Positions 12,222 to 26,300 of a DNA stretch of 64,000 nt are shown here, piece after piece; the stretch's first letter is position 1, and each line of letters begins with the position of its first letter. The stretch covers positions 62,001-126,000 of the forward strand of contig CAJFCJ010000025.1 in the NCBI GenBank assembly GCA_904063045.1, in the 5' to 3' direction. A program made the translations under genes and the position numbers. Under the pieces are notes generated by a model, which worked only from the letters and a program-made list of their open reading frames with translations, made no database searches and was not told where the DNA came from. The DNA comes from Dimorphilus gyrociliatus (Eukaryota > Annelida > Polychaeta > Dinophilidae).

Positions 12222-14937
12222 GATGGAGAAGAGAAAGAAGATGAGAAGAGGCATTTCAACATATAAAAGATTTGTTAATTATAATTGTATATTTATATAA
12301 ATTGTTAATATTTATTACTAAAAAATTCAAGTACATCAATTTCATTATTATAATGAATATAACACTTACAAAATGTATATATTTTATGACAAACTATAAA
12401 AAATAACTATAACAAAAGATCAGAAAGAATAGGACTGGTTTTTACTGATAAGCCTATCAAACGTTCCGACATTCGTTCATTATCGATCCTTATTTAAGAG
12501 TGTAATGATTAGGAGTAAGTAAATAAATAATAAGTAATTTTAACATAAGCTAGAAACAATAGAGAAAAAAGATATAAAGAAAAAAACATGGTATACATAG
12601 AAGAAAAGAAAATAAAGAATAAAAAGAAAATTTAAGGAATAGAGAAAAATGGAAGAGTGGAAGATAGAGATAGATATAGATAGATGGGTAGACAGATAGT
12701 TTAACACGAGTAAAGAAAATGCTAAAATATTTCATTTTGTTGTCTAAAATATTCTTTTTCTTTTTTTTTTTTCTATATACAAGAAAGCAATTTGATAATT
12801 TAATCTTTCTGATAGACAGAAAATTCCCATATGAAGCGTGCTTTAATAGTTAATAAACGATATCAAAGGCATTCCCATCAATTAGAAATTTATTAATTTT
12901 AACTGCTAAAATGGGACTATCATATCATTAAAAGCATCTCCAATTTTCCCTTTTAGTAACATTCTAACTATACTTATATATACTGTATATCTTTTATAAT
13001 GAATCGGCGTCGAATAACACTATTAACAAGATAAATATAGGCGTTTAAGTGAATTTTTTAACAAGTTCAAATATAGTTAATTTATTACAAATATTGGAAA
13101 AGTATATTTAAATTTGCTGTATAGTTGAATAAAGAAGTTGGAAGAATTTTAACAAAATGAGAGGAAGTTGTTATAAAAGAAAGAGAAAGATAATACTAAA
13201 TGATTGTCTTTCCAAAAAAAGAAAACTCTAGTTAGTTAAAAAGCTTTAAATCGTGAAATAAATGCTCAGAGAAAAATTGACAAAAAAGGGATTAGTCGTC
13301 TTTTTCTTCCTCTTTTTTCTTTCCTTCTTCCATCTCTCTCTCTCTCTCTCTCTCTCACTTTATATATATATATATATATATATTCCATTCATTCTTCCTC
13401 TTCTTTCTCGCACCCCTCCCCCTCCATTCCCTTTCTCCCTCTCTCTTTTTGCCTATTTTTTTTAGAAATCGATAAATTTTAAGTCGTAATTGATCGGTAC
13501 GGGGAAACGTTCTGTCGGGCCAATTGTACAATTATCTAAAGAAATAGGATATAACGTTATTTAGTCGTACAAGTCATTAGAAAAAACCCTAAATGAAATT
13601 AGAATTAATAAGGGAGTCCGTTTTTAGCTTTATTGACCTCGATTTGTTCTTTTTTTAAGCTAATTAATAGCATGAGGGTTTAGTATTTATTTTTTTCTCC
13701 TACTATTTCTTTCAACATTATTTATGAACAGTATCTTACCTACGTATAATAAACGCCGAATTAAAGATTTAGACGCTTTTTTCTTCCAAATTACCTTACC
13801 ATCTAATCAATTTTGACTGAATATATGAATAATATAAAAAATCAGACACGCAATAGAAAACCACAAAGGCAGAAAAAGCTAGCTGAACCGTTGAATATAT
13901 ATTATATACTAGTGTATATAGATATGTGTATATTACAAGGAGATAATGTTTTATTCGAGTTTTGTTGGCATAGAAACAAACATTTTCCGTTACGATGTCC
14001 GACTTATGGTAATACCGGTAATGAAGGAAACCTTACATAAACATAAAATCCACGCGATACATGCGTTCCCTTCCCCACAAAGACTTACTAATTGTTAATT
14101 AGCCCGGAAGGGTGACGCTAAAATAGTAAATAATAAATCTTTTCCAATTATTCTTCAGGTATAAAATGCGGCTTGAAGCTAGAGATACCAAACACGCCGG
14201 TTCTTGCCTTATAATTATCGAGATTCAAGACGATAACGATAATTCACCGATATGCGATAAAACGTCTAGGGAAATTTCCCTTGCGGAAAATTTTAGAAAA
14301 GGAAAGAGTGTCGTCAATGTCACTGCAACCGATCAGGACTCTGGTCGTAATGCTATGGTTGTCTACAAGTTCGGAGAATTGGCGTCTAAAGCGGTCAAGG
14401 AGACTTTCGCCTTGAATAAATCTACGGGAGAGGTAACATTAAAGAATTCGCTGGATTACGAAAACCTTCAAATCTATCATCTTCCTATAATCGCTAGTGA
14501 TTCAGCACCAGATTCCAGGCAAGTGATCTCGAATACTTTGGTTAATTAATATAATTTCATCTATTAAATGTAAAGGTTAATCTCCTGTGTTTAGCTACAT
14601 CCTTTTAGAACAACGATCAATTAATATCGTATTATCATACAAAGTATCCGTTTTGTTTGCTAGCTAGGTAAAAAGCTTTTACAAAAAATTGAAATGAAAA
14701 AAGACAGAAGAAGAAGAAGTATGGATGATAAACGTTATCAGTTTACTATTTATAGAAGACAAACTAAGTATTAAGAGATTAAACCGAGAGGAAGAAGTTT
14801 ATTACAAAAGAACATGAGGAAACCTGAAAGCTAACATACTCATACGTAAAAGTTTGCAACACGCAAAGTTAAGCTTAAGAAGCCTATCATAAAGCTGAAT
14901 GACGGTTTAAGGGAAGAGAGAATATTATATATACTGT

Positions 14938-15002
<65 letters not shown>

Positions 15003-15244
15003 TATATATATATTACTGCATTTTAAAGAGTTTATCGATTACTTTTTAAGTATTTCTTTTAATTGAAATTATTCCTCAAAGGATTTGATAATCATTCGTT
15101 AAATATTTATATAAAGAAAGAAAGAAAAAGCCATTAAGTTTTCAAAATATCTTTTCAAAAGTCAACATTTAGTTTTTATTCGTTTTTTATAAAAGAAATT
15201 TTTAGTATGTAGGAGTTTAGGTAAAAGAATTAAATCCTCTTTTC

Positions 15245-15276
<32 letters not shown>

Positions 15277-18200
15277 TTCTCAGTCTCTTAGAAGTTTTTA
15301 AGTATATATATAAAAATGCTGTAAAAATGATATCTTTAATGAATTTTTCATTAGAATTGTGCGCAATTTTTTATTTCTTCATCTTGTTTTTTACAGGTCT
15401 ACGACTTGTCTAGTTATTATTAAAGTTATCGACCTTAATGACCACAATCCTTCAATTAACGTACAAACTATGAATGGCAGACCGGAGGCGGAAGTTGAAG
15501 AGGATTCCGGTCCAAAAACTTTTGTCGCCTATGTTACAGTCTCTGATCCAGATTATAATTCTAAACAGAAAATAAAATGTTCCTTAAATCCCAATGGCTA
15601 TGAAGCATGGTTTGATTTACGTCATATAAATGGAAATCGTTATCAATTAGTAACCAATAAATATCTGGATAGAGAACAGAGATCAAGGTAAAGAAATTTT
15701 TTCTTTCATTCCAGAAAACAAAAGGAAAAAAGGGGAAATAAACAAATATTAATACAAGATTTATTAAATAAGATAAATAGACTTATTAAAAAGAGGGCAT
15801 AGTTCTAGCTGTAAATAATGGACTAATCTAAAAAAATGAGAGCGTCAGATGTAAGAACTATTAGTTAAATAAATGAAGAACGTAAATTGATCAATAAAAG
15901 TCCAATATTTGGTACGAATATTAATTAGACATTAACCAACTCAGCCGAGTTGAATAACTCATTTTTAAATATCAAATCCATAACTAAATATCACTTTTAC
16001 TATGCATAGATAGACTAGAAACGTATGAAATATGCAATGCATAGCACTCATTGTATGCCCATATTTTGTTATTACTACATAAGAAGATAGAGTGTAAACG
16101 GACAGAGAGAGAAAAAAAGGGGGAGGAGTGAGAGCGAAAAGCACGAGAGTGAGAACGGGAGAAAGAGTGGAGATTAAGAATAGAAAAGAAGATAAATGTT
16201 GAAAAAAATATTAGCCCTACTAGGAAACCTTATAGACTTGAGTAGTTTAGTTAGAAAGTTAAGTAAGATAAGGTTAGTTTATAAAGACGATAAGATACTC
16301 TTAGCATAGCTCCATTAGAACAAAAAGAGAAAAAGAAGTTTTTGAAAAGAGTTGATGAGAGGCAAAAAACAAAAAAATTATAATCAACGTTTCATTCCTT
16401 ATCTTTCTGTCTTTCCTTTCTCTTTCTTCACATTCTTTGTTTTTCCATCTCCCTTATTCCCAGTCTGTCTCTTTGCCGACTTTTTTCTGTGTAGGATATA
16501 AGCCGGGATATTTGGGAGGTTTATCGCAGTACCTAATCCCTTCAATTTTCTCTAATCTACACCGACATTGTATAACACCAAGTTTATTACGTTATAAAGC
16601 TGGTAGAGAAGGGATTGTAAAAAATTTTATTTATTTAAATGACGTTTTACGATTTAACACTCTCCTATTCAGGTACGATGTTGAAATAAGATGCGTTGAT
16701 TCGGGCTCTCCTGCAAGACAATCCAAACAACTTTTGATTGTAAGGATCAAAGATAAGAATGATAATTCTCCCTCATTCGTAGAAAATGTAATAACAAAAA
16801 CTGTAGAAGAAAACAATCGACCAGGAACGCTTCTTTGTCAATTAAGTGCTACCGATAGTGATAGAGGAGATAATGGTCGTGTCCGATACGCTATCATAAG
16901 AACCAAGCCTGATTTATTTAGGAGCTATTTTCGTATCAATTCTACAAACGGAACTTTAACGATCGTTAAGAGATTAGACAGGGAAAGAGGCGAAAAAATC
17001 GAATTGGATATCGAAGCCAGGGATAGGGGTGAACCATCTAATTTCGCAATGGCTATTGTCAAGGTACACGTTATGGACATGAACGATAATGCACCAGAAT
17101 TCTCAAAGAAATTGTACAATTTCACGGTGTTAGAGAATACGGTAAGATAAATTTTATCTATATCTTTTTTGTTTAAGGAATTCTATCCACTTTTCATTCT
17201 CCAGACTTCCAGCTCCTTCATAGGAACAATCGAGATTCGAGATAGGGATAGCAAACCAAATGCCAGATACCTGGTTAATTTTACCAATCCGGAGGACCTT
17301 TTTCGGTTTGATAAGAGGAATGGAAGGTTATCAACCAAATATCTATTGGATAGGGAACGCCGTTCTTCTTATCAATTTCGTATGATAGCTGTTGATAGGG
17401 GAAAAAGTTCTCTAAGGTCAGAGACAGTAATAAGAATAAACGTTAAAGATAGAAATGATAACAGTCCAAAATTTGTGTTTCCATCTACTGAGAATAATTC
17501 TTTGATGATATCAAGCCTCACGCCATCCGATGTTGAGGTTGGTCGATTACTAGCCAAAGATCCCGACCTGAATCCAAAGCTCAAGTACGACTTAATAGAC
17601 GGTGACTATTTCCGTCTTACACCAGACGGTGCACTTTTAGTTAGTGGAAATCTAGGGGAATTATTTGGAAATGAAAGACTGCAGCTTCAAGTTAGGGTTC
17701 AAGATGAAGGAAACAATAAAGATATTCAAATATTATATATCCAACTGAACGATTCTCTACCTTACCATGGGAGTAAAACGTTTTTATTCGATGGAAGTTT
17801 ATTCATAGTACTCATCGTCTCAGCTTCCGCAGTTTTATTACTTTTATTATTAGTTGTTTTGGCTCTTGGTCTTCGAGCCGCAAAAAAATCGAAAGCCGAT
17901 AGATATAATTGTAGATTGCAATCATTGAAAGTATGGGCTCAAAATGAAGAGAAAGACGAGGAAACAGATGATGAGGAGGAGAGAGATGTTTTAGAAAAAA
18001 ACTGTGAACACATTTCCAACAGTACAGACCAGGTACGTAAATTATAGCTATGAGAATATACTAATATATAATACATACATATATATAGATATAGCTACTG
18101 TATATCCCGTATAATTCCATATAAAGTATTATCTAAAAACTCAAAGTAATAAATGGTATCGAATACTTTCATTTTTTCCTTTGAACCGGAAGCTCGTAAA

Positions 18201-19328
18201 GGGAATGTATCCCCGTAGGGTTCCAACTTGATGCGACAGCTCAACGAATTCGCGACATATCATTTGTACCCCTATTATTTCCGCGTTTTTCTCTTTTCTT
18301 TTTATTATTTATTTGCCTTTCCTTATTTTAAATCTAGAGGAATTCAATAGCTATTCTACTTATACACTATACAATATATATGAAAGTAGTTTTTATCGAA
18401 AGTAATAAGCTATAGTGAAGAAGAAAAAACAGGGGATCTTTTTTTATATATAGCAGTATGCTCCGCCTAATTAAAAGTGCTATGAATTAATTTTCTATAT
18501 TGTTGGAGAGATGGATGCTTCACATATATTAATACATCTTTACATACATTCTCTACAAGCTTATCTTCTGTATAGAATATTTCTTGTTTTGTTATCTCTG
18601 ATTTTATATTCTATATTTAATATCTACAATTAAGTAAAAGTATTAAAATGGAATAAGGAAAGAATGATGGAGAGAAAAGATGAAGGAAAGCGAGGCGGGG
18701 AATTTTCGTAATTAACAACAAGGATCAGGTGCAGTAATCAAACGCAAAAAAAAATCGAATGCGTTTACATGTACACTTAGTAACGCCCCAATGCACAGGC
18801 TGCAATACCGCAATTAAGTAAACGGAGTAGGGCAATAGGACTAACAAATTTGGGAAAAAGGGTTAGAAGGGTAGTCGCATCTGCGTACAATTACCAAAAG
18901 AAAAGTAACGGTCCCACCACAAACTCTAAAGAGAGAAATAGAAAGAAAGAGACGGGACTGAGCGAGAGAGAGAGAGAGAGAGAGAGAAACTGCGCTCTAC
19001 TACGCCTTTTGTTGACGATCACGATTAGTGACTTTTTGTCGGTCACTACTGTCTAAGCTAGCGCGTTACAAATGATTAAGTACGTAATCCAATATATTCA
19101 TTCATTAGTTTGTGTTTTAAAAAGAAAGTAATAAAATCCTGTAATGTACCAAGACAGATTAGACAATACAAAGTACAAATTACATATTTAGAGAGTGTTT
19201 CCTTTATTGTTAAATTGAAAATTCTATAACATGAGTTCAATTTTTTTTCACAGGACTGGAAGGTACCACCCCCACCCCCGCCTCCCAGACTTGTCCGCCC
19301 ACTTCTGAAGTCAAACGTGAGAATTTAG
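11070..19328 (+). CDS. Protocadherin, six exons, ~874 residues
   Basis: Exons 11070-11671, 14159-14518, 15397-15687, 16673-17141, 17205-18032 and 19254-19328 sum to 2625 nt, all phases agree, stop at 19326. Residues 1-19 (MTSFYLVVLLFSLIKSSYQ) are a signal peptide. Cadherin repeats follow, each closed by a calcium-binding signature: DIDDN (~119), DDNDNSP (~223), DLNDHNP (~334), DKNDNSP (~447), DMNDNAP (~552), DRNDNSP (~657), then a degenerate LNDSLP end of a seventh. LDRE-type motifs recur (KLDREKKSR, YLDREQRSR, LDRERG, LLDRERR). One transmembrane helix lies at ~772-797. The tail begins with KADRYNCR, like the YNCR segment of delta-protocadherins, then an acidic stretch and a seven-proline run. 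The product should mediate calcium-dependent homophilic adhesion. Intron 2 uses a GC donor. A GT at 19317 could extend splicing downstream instead of stopping at 19326. Confidence 0.9.
12168..12219. repeat. GA microsatellite in protocadherin intron 1
   Basis: GTGAGAGTGAGA steps leading into an uninterrupted GA run, purine-rich on the + strand. Confidence 0.9.
13332..13383. repeat. CT run followed by TA run in protocadherin intron 1
   Basis: CT repeats at about 13332-13357 directly followed by TA repeats at about 13360-13383. Confidence 0.85.
14519..15396 (+). other. GC-AG intron of the protocadherin
   Basis: The exon ending ...GATTCCAG at 14518 is followed by GCAAGT; the next exon begins after TTTTTTACAG at 15396. 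Both flanking exons join in phase 2 across a cadherin repeat (APDSR to STTCLV). The rest of the donor matches consensus, as is usual for GC-AG introns. The intron carries a long TA tract (14939-15000) and a CT tract near 15245-15280. Confidence 0.75.
14939..15000. repeat. Long TA microsatellite inside a protocadherin intron
   Basis: About 60 bp of TA repeats immediately after a TATACTGTATA motif at ~14931. Confidence 0.9.
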
Positions 19329-22089
19329 CAAAAAATTAAACGATAAAAGTAACGGCGGACCTATTAAGTTAGAGTCTAATATATATATATATATATATTT
19401 GTACAGTTTTATAAACTATATATCTATCTATCTATCTTGTTGAAGAGATTAAAATTCACTTGCTCTTCCTTTGTTTCTATAATTTTCTTTTTTCAATTAT
19501 TACATACGTTTAAAAAGAATTTTTACAAATTATTACGATATATCAATTTTATTGTTAAAATAAATCTCTAAAAGAAAAACTATCTTTGTTCTAATCCTCC
19601 TTTTTTCTTATTCCATCTCCTCAATTTTCATCTTCTTTTTTTACCCTCTCTCAATCTTTTTATATTCGTCTTTTTCCCTTCCCCACTCTCAAACGCTTCC
19701 CCTCCCCTTATTTTGTATTCCATATTCCCTCCATCCTCTTATCTTCCCTTTCTTCGTATCCGTATGTTGAAGTAAAATTGAAGAAACTTTCTTACGTAGT
19801 ATGATACTTTGTCATTTTTCCCCTTTCACATTCTCTCCCTCTCTCTCTTTCTCTCTCTCTCCCTCTCTTCTCTATACGACTACGTTTATCAATATTTCCT
19901 AAGGGAAGTTTAAGTAATTTTACTTTTATATTTGTCTATTGATTGAGAATATGAAAATCCATCCTAATACCTGAAATAAATGCATCTCGTATATAGACGA
20001 AAGCAATAGTGAAGAAGAGAAACGACACTAGCTATTAATTAGCTATTAAGAAGAGTACAGCTTGTCTCTTCTAAATTCATGATTCCCATGCACATTTATC
20101 AGGGATCAATGGCTTTAGCTTTAGCTTGTTGAATATTAATGAAGTTGGATTGTAGAACGAATAGGAGAAGCCTGGTTGATTGAATGAGAACAAATGATTA
20201 TCTATTACACTTGAGATCTAGGAATTGGGAAAACTTTGTCTATTTTAAAAACTCTTTCATTAATATATTAATGGCCAAAATACTCTATTAAAATCACCGA
20301 AAGGCGGAAACAATAGAGGTGGAAAATTATCACAGTTATTTAACGTTAAGAGTTAATAGAAAGATGGAGAACAAGCTAATGATTCTTACCCAAATTTGTC
20401 GATCGATACATAATAAGAAGTATCAGAGAGAGAGAGAGAGAGAGAGAGGGTGCAAGAAAATAGGTTAGAGAATTTAATAGAGGACTGTTTCGTGATATTT
20501 TGCCACAGAAAACGACTCTCGTAATATCTTAACAAGTACAACTCTTATTCCAGCTTGTCTATCTGGTTAAAAGCGAAAATTGAGATGAATTAGACCGTTT
20601 CCGCCGTTTATTTTTTACGTTTTTTTTTTCTTCCACTGTTTTTGTTTTATCATTCATTTTAGTAAAAAGAATAAAAGACGAAATAGTCAGTTTTTTTTCA
20701 CTATTTATTGCTTTCAGATGTCTGTTGACTGTTGAAAAGAAAAGAGAAGAGAAGAGGGGAGATGAGACTCAGGACTAGCAGAGTTTACTATACGCATCGC
20801 CTCCGCCGACCGATAATACCAAGTTAATCTTTCTTCAGAAGCATCGTTAATTGGCTGAAGGCGGTTCGATATAGGCCTATCTACTAATGTATTAAAAAAG
20901 ATACCTATACATTCCCAGTCTTTTCTGCTTGCATATCTTGTTTTTCATTTTTACTGGTTTTCTTTTTTATTAAAAACAAATAAAAACAAGGAAAAAAGCA
21001 AAAAAAAAATGAAATTTCTTCTTTTAAAAAGCAATATTTTTTTATCTTTTGGAATCCTTTAGAAAAATTGACCTATTCACCCGAATCCACTTTTCCTATC
21101 AACACTGATAATCCGTAAAGATAATCCTTGTCCCGAAGCGAACCTTCTTTTACCGAGTGCAATATGGACGTTGTCTTATAGCCTTCTATTTGCTCACGAA
21201 GCATACGTTGAACGGTAAATGGATTGGAGGGGATGCCAATTGATCCTATGGAGAGGGTGGAACGGGTGTCTTTTTTATTTTGTTAGCCCTATAACAGTCA
21301 ATATTGTAAGAGAGACGATCACCCCCTACGGTCTCTTTCTTGGGGCCCTTTCAATCTCTTTTATAGAACAAAGGAAACGATTACAACTTCCCTACCCTTT
21401 TCCTTATTTTCCGGCCGGGGGTAATTCTCCTCCATAGTTTCAATCCCATACTCGGTCTCTCTCCCTTTATTTATTTCTTTCTTTCTGATATACTTAGTAG
21501 CTTTTTTCTTTTTCTGTATTTCAATAATGTAAAGTGCGCGTCGCGAGTAGAGACATTACTCCCAAGAGATTTCTTGATTAAGCGCAGATACCGAGCTTTT
21601 TTCGTTCCATTTCCCAAACTTTCCATTCTCTTTATACTAACATTCGTAAATCGTTTTACTTTTCTCCCAGTTTATAAGCTTAAACGGAGAAAGGAGAAAC
21701 ACTATTCTATAACATCTCCTATCCTTTTTAATAAGAATACGAAAAATGATTAATATTGACGCCTATTTTAATCTAACCGTTTCGACCCTGTCTACACTTC
21801 CCTTCGCCAAATGAAACGAAACTTTCTCAGCCAACGAGGGAAATAGCGATTTCATTAAGTGCATCACGTGATCCAACGTAATTAAACGCGCGTAATTAGG
21901 TAGCGCAATTTTCTATATTTGATATGAGAAAAAGGAACAATCGCACGCTACCAAGACGTCACTTAATTTGCATATATTATATATGCAGATATTAAACCTA
22001 TCTTTGCTAATCAAAAATATTTTTCCCTGTAAGCGCTCCTTCTCATTTTCCTTTCCCCATAAGACCATAAAAAACCATCCAATACACAA

Positions 22090-22123
22090 TATATTAAAAT
22101 AAACATAAGTTTATTTTAATATA
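22090..22123. repeat. 15-bp inverted repeat with a 4-nt loop
   Basis: Arm TATATTAAAATAAAC (22090-22104), loop ATAA (22105-22108), arm GTTTATTTTAATATA (22109-22123). The arms are perfectly complementary. Confidence 0.85.
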
Positions 22124-22800
22124 CCTAAGTGACAAGAAAAGAGCATCTCTTTAAAGAATGAAATATAATATATATAGAAAAAAAAAAGAAACAAATGTAA
22201 ACATTATCTTTTGAGTCGTACAACAAATACTCTTTACACTTTCGCCACGCACATGCATACAAAACTGAAGCAAATAACAAGGTTATCTACAGTCGTTTAA
22301 GAAAAAAGATGCAAGAGTTTTTCTAATCTTACTTCTTCCGATCTTCCTTCATCGAATACAAGAAGAAAACAACTATAATCTATAAAAGTTACATACCGGA
22401 TATAGAGCTTAGAAGAGGGAGAAATAAGAGGAATAATATGAAAAATAAATTGTTAAGATTAAGAGTTACACTCTATAAAAAGTGACTAATATTCAATTTA
22501 ACAAATCGAGGCATAGGATAGAGAGAGAAGCGAAAAGATAATTTGTTGTATATAATAATACTCGAGTTACAACTTTGCATCTTTTAACACAAGCCATACG
22601 CTTTCATCAGTTAGTGACTTGATATATAAAAGAATGGAAAAGATAGAAACCTGGTGAAACTGCGAAAACGAATTCTGACCAAACTGTTTAATAAAATATA
22701 GTCTAATGAAATTAAAAGGGTTAATATTCCCACTGATTCGTCCTTATTCCCAACTCCCTTTTTATTCTTATATCTTTTTTCGTTTAAAACTTTTATTCAG

Positions 22801-22908
22801 GTATTCGTGACGAGTATTCTCTTGCTAACTTCAATTTTTACATGGAGCCAAAGAACGGAATTGTCAGTATGCATTACCTAGATCATAAAGCAAGAAAGAG
22901 AATTTGAA
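22801..22908 (+). pseudogene. Isolated cadherin-repeat-like exon fragment
   Basis: After a good pyrimidine tract and AG (22799-22800), one frame is open for 35 codons to TGA. It contains EYSLANFNFYMEPKNGIVS followed by HYLDHKARKR, which looks like the middle of a cadherin repeat (F-x-I-x-x-x-x-G-x-I, then LDRE-x-R). It lies 3.5 kb after the protocadherin on the same strand. No DxNDN motif and no partner exon are visible. It could be a remnant exon of a duplicated cadherin or a chance frame. Confidence 0.3.
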
Positions 22909-23347
22909 AGCAAAGAATGAGTACCGTTGAGATTGTGAATGAGTAGAGTAAGAGGAATAGATAAACATCAGAGTGAGAGATAGAGAGAGAAAAGGAAACA
23001 GAAAAAAAATAAAGAGAGAGAGAGAGGACAAGGTAAGAACTGTATAAATACAATTTTTACTCTAGTAAATTTATAAGCTCACTTTCGATCATATTCTTTA
23101 ATCAGTTGACATGCAAAAAGGTGCTAAGGTTTGTTTTAAACAAACGTTACAAACAAACAAAATGCAAGATTTGTCTAGACAACACTGAAACAATTTTTTT
23201 TTATATTTCAAATAAGTACGAGCATAATTATATCAATACAAATAATTTTTCTATAGTTTTACGGAGAGGAACAAAAAACAAAGCTGACGTGAATATCATA
23301 TAATTCAATACTCCAGGGAATAATCTCCGATTATAAAACTCCTAAAT

Positions 23348-26300
23348 CTAGAAGATGTATGGTAACATCTTATATGGAACGGCTTTCTTGTATTTAGCCC
23401 AGGCGTCTCCATATTTTTTCATACATTTAGCATCATCTCTGAAGGTACGATGGGTCAATAGCAGGATCAACCAAAGGAAATAGACATAGGGCATTATGTG
23501 GCGACTACCTCCGGGCAAAGACCAAGCCAAAGCCAACATTAACTCGGGAACATAATGAAAATGTCTCGCTATTCCCCACCATCCACTAACCAAAAGCAAG
23601 TTTTCTCTAGTTTCTCCTGATTCAAGTTTATAGGACGCTCTAATTACCTGAGCTTTGGAACCCCAAACTTGACAATCGCCATTCTCCTTTCTAACATGTT
23701 GCTTCTGCCTATCGGCGTCGTAGTTGAGGGCAATTGCGGCTAAACCAACAGCGAGTATTAATAGGCCTTTAGCTAGTTCCATTTGGGGAGCGTTCTTTGC
23801 CAAATATAAACTAGGAATAGTATAAAATCCGGGTACCCAAACAAGACAACCCCAGCAAATATAGAAGCCGGCTCTATCAAGCATAATATCAATGGTCCTC
23901 ATGTATCCAGCTTCCCACCAAAAGAACTTTGTCAAGTATGCCAAATGGATAATTGCCGATACAGTCGAAGAGAGAACAAATTGGCCTTGTACTTCGTATG
24001 ATTTAATTGTACACAGCATAACCGCGAGGGCCCAGACGTTCATGCCGAATCTGCAGTTGGTGAACACTTTTACATCAACACCTTTGATTCTAGGATATAA
24101 CTCAGTTCCCCAAAAAAAATCAAGCATAAAAGAACTTGTTCGACCGTGTTCAATGGACGACGGCGCTAATATGCCTTTAAAGAATAAAAGCGCGCAGAAT
24201 GAATACGCAAAGAAGTTCAAAACACACAAAACTTCTCCCCATCTATCATAAACAATCGATGGGGTCATATCAAATTTCTTTAGGACAAGCGTCAAAGCCA
24301 AAAGACTAAGCAAGGTGATGAAGTAACACCTCAAACCATTGTCCTTATAGACCGGCACGTGTCCTTTGGGGCTAACGGGCCCTTCAAATCTTTTTCCAGG
24401 TACGATAATATGTAGTATCAAAGCGAAAAACAAGTATCCAAAGACAACAGCTACACTTAATAGACTTGGAAATGGAAAGAAGGTACGAATAGCATCCCCA
24501 AATCCTTCAACTCTTGTCAGTTGTCTAAAAGCCTCAAGAAAACTTCCATCAGCTTTAGCAGCAGTGTACCTAATAAAACATTTAAATTATTTAATTATTT
24601 CTTTTCTTAATTATTAATAGATAAAGGAGGTTTACAAAGTAAAGAATGAAAGATAGTTAGGGTTTGAAGTGCTTTGCTTTCCTTTTTCGCGAAAGTTTTA
24701 ACTTGGAACAAATGTCTAATTTCTAGGTCGAGGAAAAAAAATAACATTCATTCGCCCCTCCTCCCCCAAAAGATACTTTTCCCTATTGATATAGAAAAAA
24801 AGAGGATAGGAAAGTGAAGAGGAATCAGAAAAAGATATTAAGCATCTTATTCTAAACGTAATTGCACCAATCAAGATAATTCTTTATCATTTATCTTTTT
24901 ATATCCTTAATTTTTTTTACTACTGTTTATACAAGAAAAAGCAACTTATCTTACTTTCAAACATTTCAGATGATAATAAGAAGAGAAGGAGAGTAAGAGA
25001 GGAGGATAGGATAAAGAAATTGCCTTATTCCCTATCTTTCTCCTTCTAATATACGTAAACTAACTAAACATATCTACAGACGGAATCTCGAGAATTTTAT
25101 AAGCTACGCATCGAAATATTTTATAAATTATTTTATTATTCCTATCCCAATCACGTGACTCTGCGCAATCTTTTTTGAATATTCCTTCCACCTAAAGTTA
25201 AGCTCAAAAAAGTAGAGCAATAAATATTTTACTAATAGAGTAGTTAATCTAAAAGCAGTTACTAGATAATTAAGATGAGTTTAATTAAATTATTAAGTAA
25301 TATAGATTGACATTTGACATGTCCATTTTTTATGAAAATAATAAGGTCTGGAAAAGAACGATTGACACTTTTTAAACCTATATGTTAAAATTTTAACAAT
25401 GTAGTTATAAATATTTAATAAGATAATAAAAGTCTACAGTCTTTCATTCAAAATCCTCTTTAATATATAGTTTAGTCAAGTTCGTTCATTTTCAATCGGG
25501 TTATAAGAAATAATACGAAACTAATCATATCGGTTTAATAAAGATCCAAATTCTAATATAAACCTATAAACAAAAAGAAAAGGCAGGGAAAATTGTAAAA
25601 CAATTAGTCGTGCATTTGAATAATTTAGTTAGATCATGATAGTATCGGTCAGGTTTCCCTTTACTAAATAACAGTATGAGAATAAAAGAATGAGTAGTAT
25701 TATAGAGAGGCACGAGGGGAGAAGGTTAAAGCAGCCTTTTGAACAATTAACCCGTTTATCGTGTCAAGTAGCAGCTGTGCATGACATTAAATTAGACTAA
25801 TGCTTGGATGCTTTTCTATTTTTTATTTGTTCAATGCATTCAGGGACTTATCGAAATCGATTAGTTTTTATAAATTGCGTAATAGACAACTGCCTTTGTA
25901 ACTAAGAAGTAAAATATTTATAATCTATATGATATTCTCTACTTTACTAGTTTTAATCTAAAGAAGGAAGTTTAGCAATAATTATTCAAGTATAGACTTT
26001 ACGATTTAGTCGCTAATAGAGTAATTACTTTGACTTAATTTTGTAATGAATAACTAGTTTACTACGATTTTACTTACTTTCCCCTCTTTTTGCTGATTAC
26101 GTTCTATCATAATTTTGAAAGAACAACACAGTTTTGGTAGTTTCTCAACTCAGTGAACCTTGTACTTGTTGATGATACAAATGTACTTAAGAACTTTCCC
26201 ATTGAACAATACATTATCACACTTGAATGAAATGCTATTGTTCATAATCTTTTGTTACATAGCTAATGAGTCGAACTAGACTAGACTAACCAGGCCGGAT

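Larger units (their letters stand above)
19329..23347. other. Interval between protocadherin and DHCR7, mostly non-coding
   Basis: No complete gene. It contains CT/GA tracts (19830-19870, 20424-20450), TA tracts, an AT-rich hairpin (22090-22123) and one short cadherin-like open segment (22801-22908). Nothing else was recognised in about 4 kb. Confidence 0.5.

Noticed and set aside
16437-16672. Frame continuing upstream of protocadherin exon 4
   Set aside because: The AG at 16671-16672 gives a phase-perfect join to exon 3, and the upstream part has no cadherin features.
20860-20880. GGTTCGATAT as a possible tRNA T-loop
   Set aside because: No matching T stem, acceptor stem or D/anticodon arms around it; the same holds for GGTTCGATTT near 34944.
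21219-21437. 72-codon plus-strand frame in a GC-richer patch
   Set aside because: No splice context, no recognisable motif, atypical composition (WRGCQLILWRGW).
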